A stretch of 64,000 nucleotides of DNA from Trichococcus palustris (GTDB taxonomy: Bacteria > Bacillota > Bacilli > Lactobacillales > Aerococcaceae): contig NZ_FOTD01000007.1 in assembly GCF_900114465.1 (NCBI RefSeq), positions 1 through 64,000 of the forward strand. Reading direction: 5' to 3'. The position numbers were made by a program, and so were the translations under genes. The notes beneath the pieces are model-generated. The model ran no database searches. It was not told the DNA's origin and saw only the letters and a program-made list of their open reading frames with translations. This document shows positions 61,949 to 64,000 of the stretch, piece by piece; position 1 is the stretch's first letter; each line of letters begins with the position of its first letter.

Positions 61949-62344
61949 TTACGCTTTTTTTACAAATTTAGTGGAACATTTTGGGCATCTGATTTCCACT
62001 TTCCCTCTGCCTTTAGGTACTCTGACATTCTGCTTGCAGGAAGGGCAGGAATAGATGCGGTGGGTCTTCCTTTGGTTCATGATGCTTTTCTTTTTCCAGA
62101 AATAGCCCCTCACCCTATTCTTGAGCAGCAGATATTTTTGATTTTGCGCATAACATTTGTGGTAATTTTTCGAAAAAACACGTACATAGACAAAAATGAC
62201 GGCCGCATACCCTATGAATGACAGGATGCTGCTGTTCACTATGCTTGCCAAAATCATGATTACCATACCAACGACCATCAGGAATTGGGATAACGCATCC
62301 ATTCCGTATCTTCCTTGCATCATTTTTCTGAATTTTTCTTTCAT
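61949..62344 (-). CDS. Membrane protein with C-terminal zinc ribbon
   Basis: The 131-residue protein has two helices (FLMVVGMVIMILASIV, ILSFIGYAAVIFVYVRVF) and a cytoplasmic zinc ribbon CPSCKQNVRVPKGRGKVEIRCPKC. It lies 21 bases upstream of the YueI-like gene, same direction, likely one transcript. Function unknown. Confidence 0.78.
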   Translation of the reverse strand: MKEKFRKMMQGRYGMDALSQFLMVVGMVIMILASIVNSSILSFIGYAAVIFVYVRVFSKNYHKCYAQNQKYLLLKNRVRGYFWKKKSIMNQRKTHRIYSCPSCKQNVRVPKGRGKVEIRCPKCSTKFVKKA

Positions 62345-62607
62345 GATACCTCTCCCATCACAACAATATCAGGCAAGGTTTTCCGATGGATGATTGGCAT
62401 CAGTTTCTCCACTCCTGTCGGGAAAACCTGCATCTTTGTGTTGCTCTATTTTAGTATTTCATTTTTCTGATTCCTCGCTTATTAAAGATACCTTGTTTAT
62501 TCGGGTAAAGCAATGACTGTTTCGTTAACAAGAAGAGAGGCAGCGTATAACATGTCCTCACAAACAAACATCCAACTGGAGGCTCACCCAGCTTTTTCCT
62601 CCAACTA

Positions 62608-63363
62608 CTAATTTTTGAGATGCTTTTTGATATAATCCATCGTCATTCGGAAAAAGTTATCCTCATAACGCCATGTGAGCATATGGCTTTCTCCATGCAG
62701 TACAACCAATTCAGCAGCAGGAAAACAGACTGTTGCACGCTCTGAAAAGGAAAGCGGCACAAGTTCATCGGCATCCCCGTGAAAAATCAAGACATCATTC
62801 GGGTATTTCTCCATCTGATTATAGATATCTATCTCCCAAATATCCTCGACGTATCTGCGGCCAATCGTCATGTTACTGAACAGAAATATTGCCGGGATAT
62901 GCTCTTTCCGCTTGAACTGATCTTTAAATTGATACTGGATAACATAAGCCGGACACAATAGGATCAAGCCGCGTATCTCCGTTGGTCTTTGGGAGGCGAG
63001 CATTGTAGAGACATAACCTCCCTGGCTCATGCCGCACAGAAACAGATTCTTCTCATCCACAAAATCCTGTTTTTTCAAGGTATCGATCACTGCATTCAGA
63101 TCATCAACCTCGGTCATGGCAGACATTTCGATGGATTCCCCATCACTTCTGCTTGAAAAAGAACCTCCGCAAAAATCAAAACAGTAGACTGCCACACCCT
63201 GTTCAACAAGTCTTTCCATCGGGTACGGCTGCATGTTATTGCCCAAGCCATGGGCATAAATCACTGTAGGAAACGGTCCCTTTGCATCATCAGGGATATG
63301 AGCTTCTCCATATATTCGGTTATATCCTTTCTTGCAATACAGCTTTTGTTTCACACTAGCCAC
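62608..63363 (-). CDS. Alpha/beta hydrolase (esterase-like)
   Basis: The 251-residue protein has oxyanion segment IYAHGLGNNMQPYPM near residue 35, the nucleophile elbow CGMSQGGYVS near residue 110, acid in FHGDADELVPLS near residue 195 and His in GESHMLTW near residue 225. It resembles cinnamoyl/feruloyl esterase-like hydrolases; substrate is not certain. No signal peptide. Confidence 0.88.
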   Translation of the reverse strand: MASVKQKLYCKKGYNRIYGEAHIPDDAKGPFPTVIYAHGLGNNMQPYPMERLVEQGVAVYCFDFCGGSFSSRSDGESIEMSAMTEVDDLNAVIDTLKKQDFVDEKNLFLCGMSQGGYVSTMLASQRPTEIRGLILLCPAYVIQYQFKDQFKRKEHIPAIFLFSNMTIGRRYVEDIWEIDIYNQMEKYPNDVLIFHGDADELVPLSFSERATVCFPAAELVVLHGESHMLTWRYEDNFFRMTMDYIKKHLKN

Positions 63364-63503
63364 CTATTTTATTCCCCCTTTTGATTATTGTCTAAGTTCT
63401 ATTCTATAGACCTCAATCAATTTGTCCAGTTAAGTGTAACCTATCCACTTTTACGGGAATGTAGGTTGCTAACAAAGCCCAACCATCCGAAGTGGCTTAC
63501 ACA

Positions 63504-63884
63504 TCAGCTAATATTATTTTTCCTATTGCGCCAGTTCATAAAAAATAATATTCCAACCAAAAATGCGGGTCCCGCAATGACCAAGATAGATATCAATACC
63601 CTAGACCACGGCCAACCGTTAACTAAATTAAAGGTCATGAATCCAATGTAGAGCAGACCAGCACCAATGAAACCGATAGCGCCAACAATCTCTTTTCTCC
63701 ATGCGATGGTCAATATTGCAATTAAAATGAATACTGGGATGTTATGCATAATCAATCCGATAAGAATTTGACCAAAACTTAATCCAGGTTGTATGACATC
63801 CAGTGAGAACATCGCCAAAAAACAGATGAACAGTATCGACAAAACCCTTGGGGTCCAATATACTAATTTACTCGTCTTCTTCAT
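63504..63884 (-). CDS. Hypothetical four-helix membrane protein
   Basis: The 126-residue protein has four hydrophobic segments, with WTPRVLSILFICFLAMFSLDV near the start and HNIPVFILIAILTIAWRKE in the middle. This pattern is common to small Gram-positive membrane proteins of unknown function. ATG at 63884 follows GGGGAGCGG. The rest up to 64000 shows no gene. Confidence 0.7.
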   Translation of the reverse strand: MKKTSKLVYWTPRVLSILFICFLAMFSLDVIQPGLSFGQILIGLIMHNIPVFILIAILTIAWRKEIVGAIGFIGAGLLYIGFMTFNLVNGWPWSRVLISILVIAGPAFLVGILFFMNWRNRKNNIS

Positions 63885-64000
63885 TTTATTCACCGCTCCC
63901 CAATAATAATCCACCTAAAACTTCGCAGTTGCACACAAACCTAAATTCCGCTAAGTAGCGCGCTTTAAAAACATAAAACCGAGCTGCTACTGCTGTCTAT

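Overview
The window looks like a chromosomal segment of a low-to-mid GC Gram-positive bacterium. The supports are consensus -35/-10 promoters, AGGAGG-type ribosome sites, frequent TTG and GTG starts, a T-box leader on argS, and lipoproteins with simple LxxC lipoboxes. My inference is a member of the Lactobacillales close to Carnobacteriaceae/Trichococcus; that rests on overall gene content and a heliorhodopsin, not on a phylogenetic marker. No rRNA, tRNA, CRISPR array or prophage was seen.

Layout. 1-911: the 5' part of an IS200/IS605-type tnpB has landed in a zinc metallopeptidase gene. 1.2-12.3 kb: housekeeping and accessory genes (SDR dehydrogenase, TIM-barrel protein, DUF975 membrane protein, macrodomain plus zinc ribbon, MFS exporter, YdbC, OsmC, a polar amino acid ABC importer, SIMPL protein, GyrI-like protein, nucleotidyltransferase). 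12.7-21.9 kb: ion transport, with a cation/proton antiporter facing a complete kdpFABCDE potassium system that includes a 29-codon kdpF. 22-25 kb: methyltransferase, NAD(P)-binding reductase, and an intact tnpB-only element with its RNA-encoding right end. 25-31.3 kb: MATE exporter, GyrI-like protein, ClC channel/exchanger, argS with T-box. 31.5-45.8 kb: single genes including an AlkD-type repair protein, tag, rtcB, a SOUL protein, an acetate transporter and several relics (a third tnpB start, a P-type ATPase tail, a hydrolase with an in-frame stop). 46-49 kb: nucleoside kinase and small-molecule-binding proteins. 48.9-61 kb: a cluster built around a heliorhodopsin, with a secreted His-rich DUF6448 protein, signal peptidase, TspO-like protein, two CrtI-type flavoproteins, a molybdopterin lipoprotein and many small membrane proteins.

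Three things stand out. First, the heliorhodopsin is bicistronic with the His-rich exported protein and closed by a terminator, in a neighbourhood of redox and tetrapyrrole/isoprenoid-type functions; it could be a light-responsive envelope or redox module. Second, two unrelated tnpB genes carry the same promoter design, a GAAC-N4-GTTC LexA-like box inside the spacer next to TATAAT, suggesting SOS control of TnpB nucleases. Third, several intergenic repeats fold into hairpins whose two arms change together between copies; this covariation points to selection on structure and to an unnamed RNA or DNA element family.

Most genes lie on the minus strand. Start codons were moved from the longest frame wherever a ribosome site pointed to an internal ATG, GTG or TTG; those choices are stated per entry.
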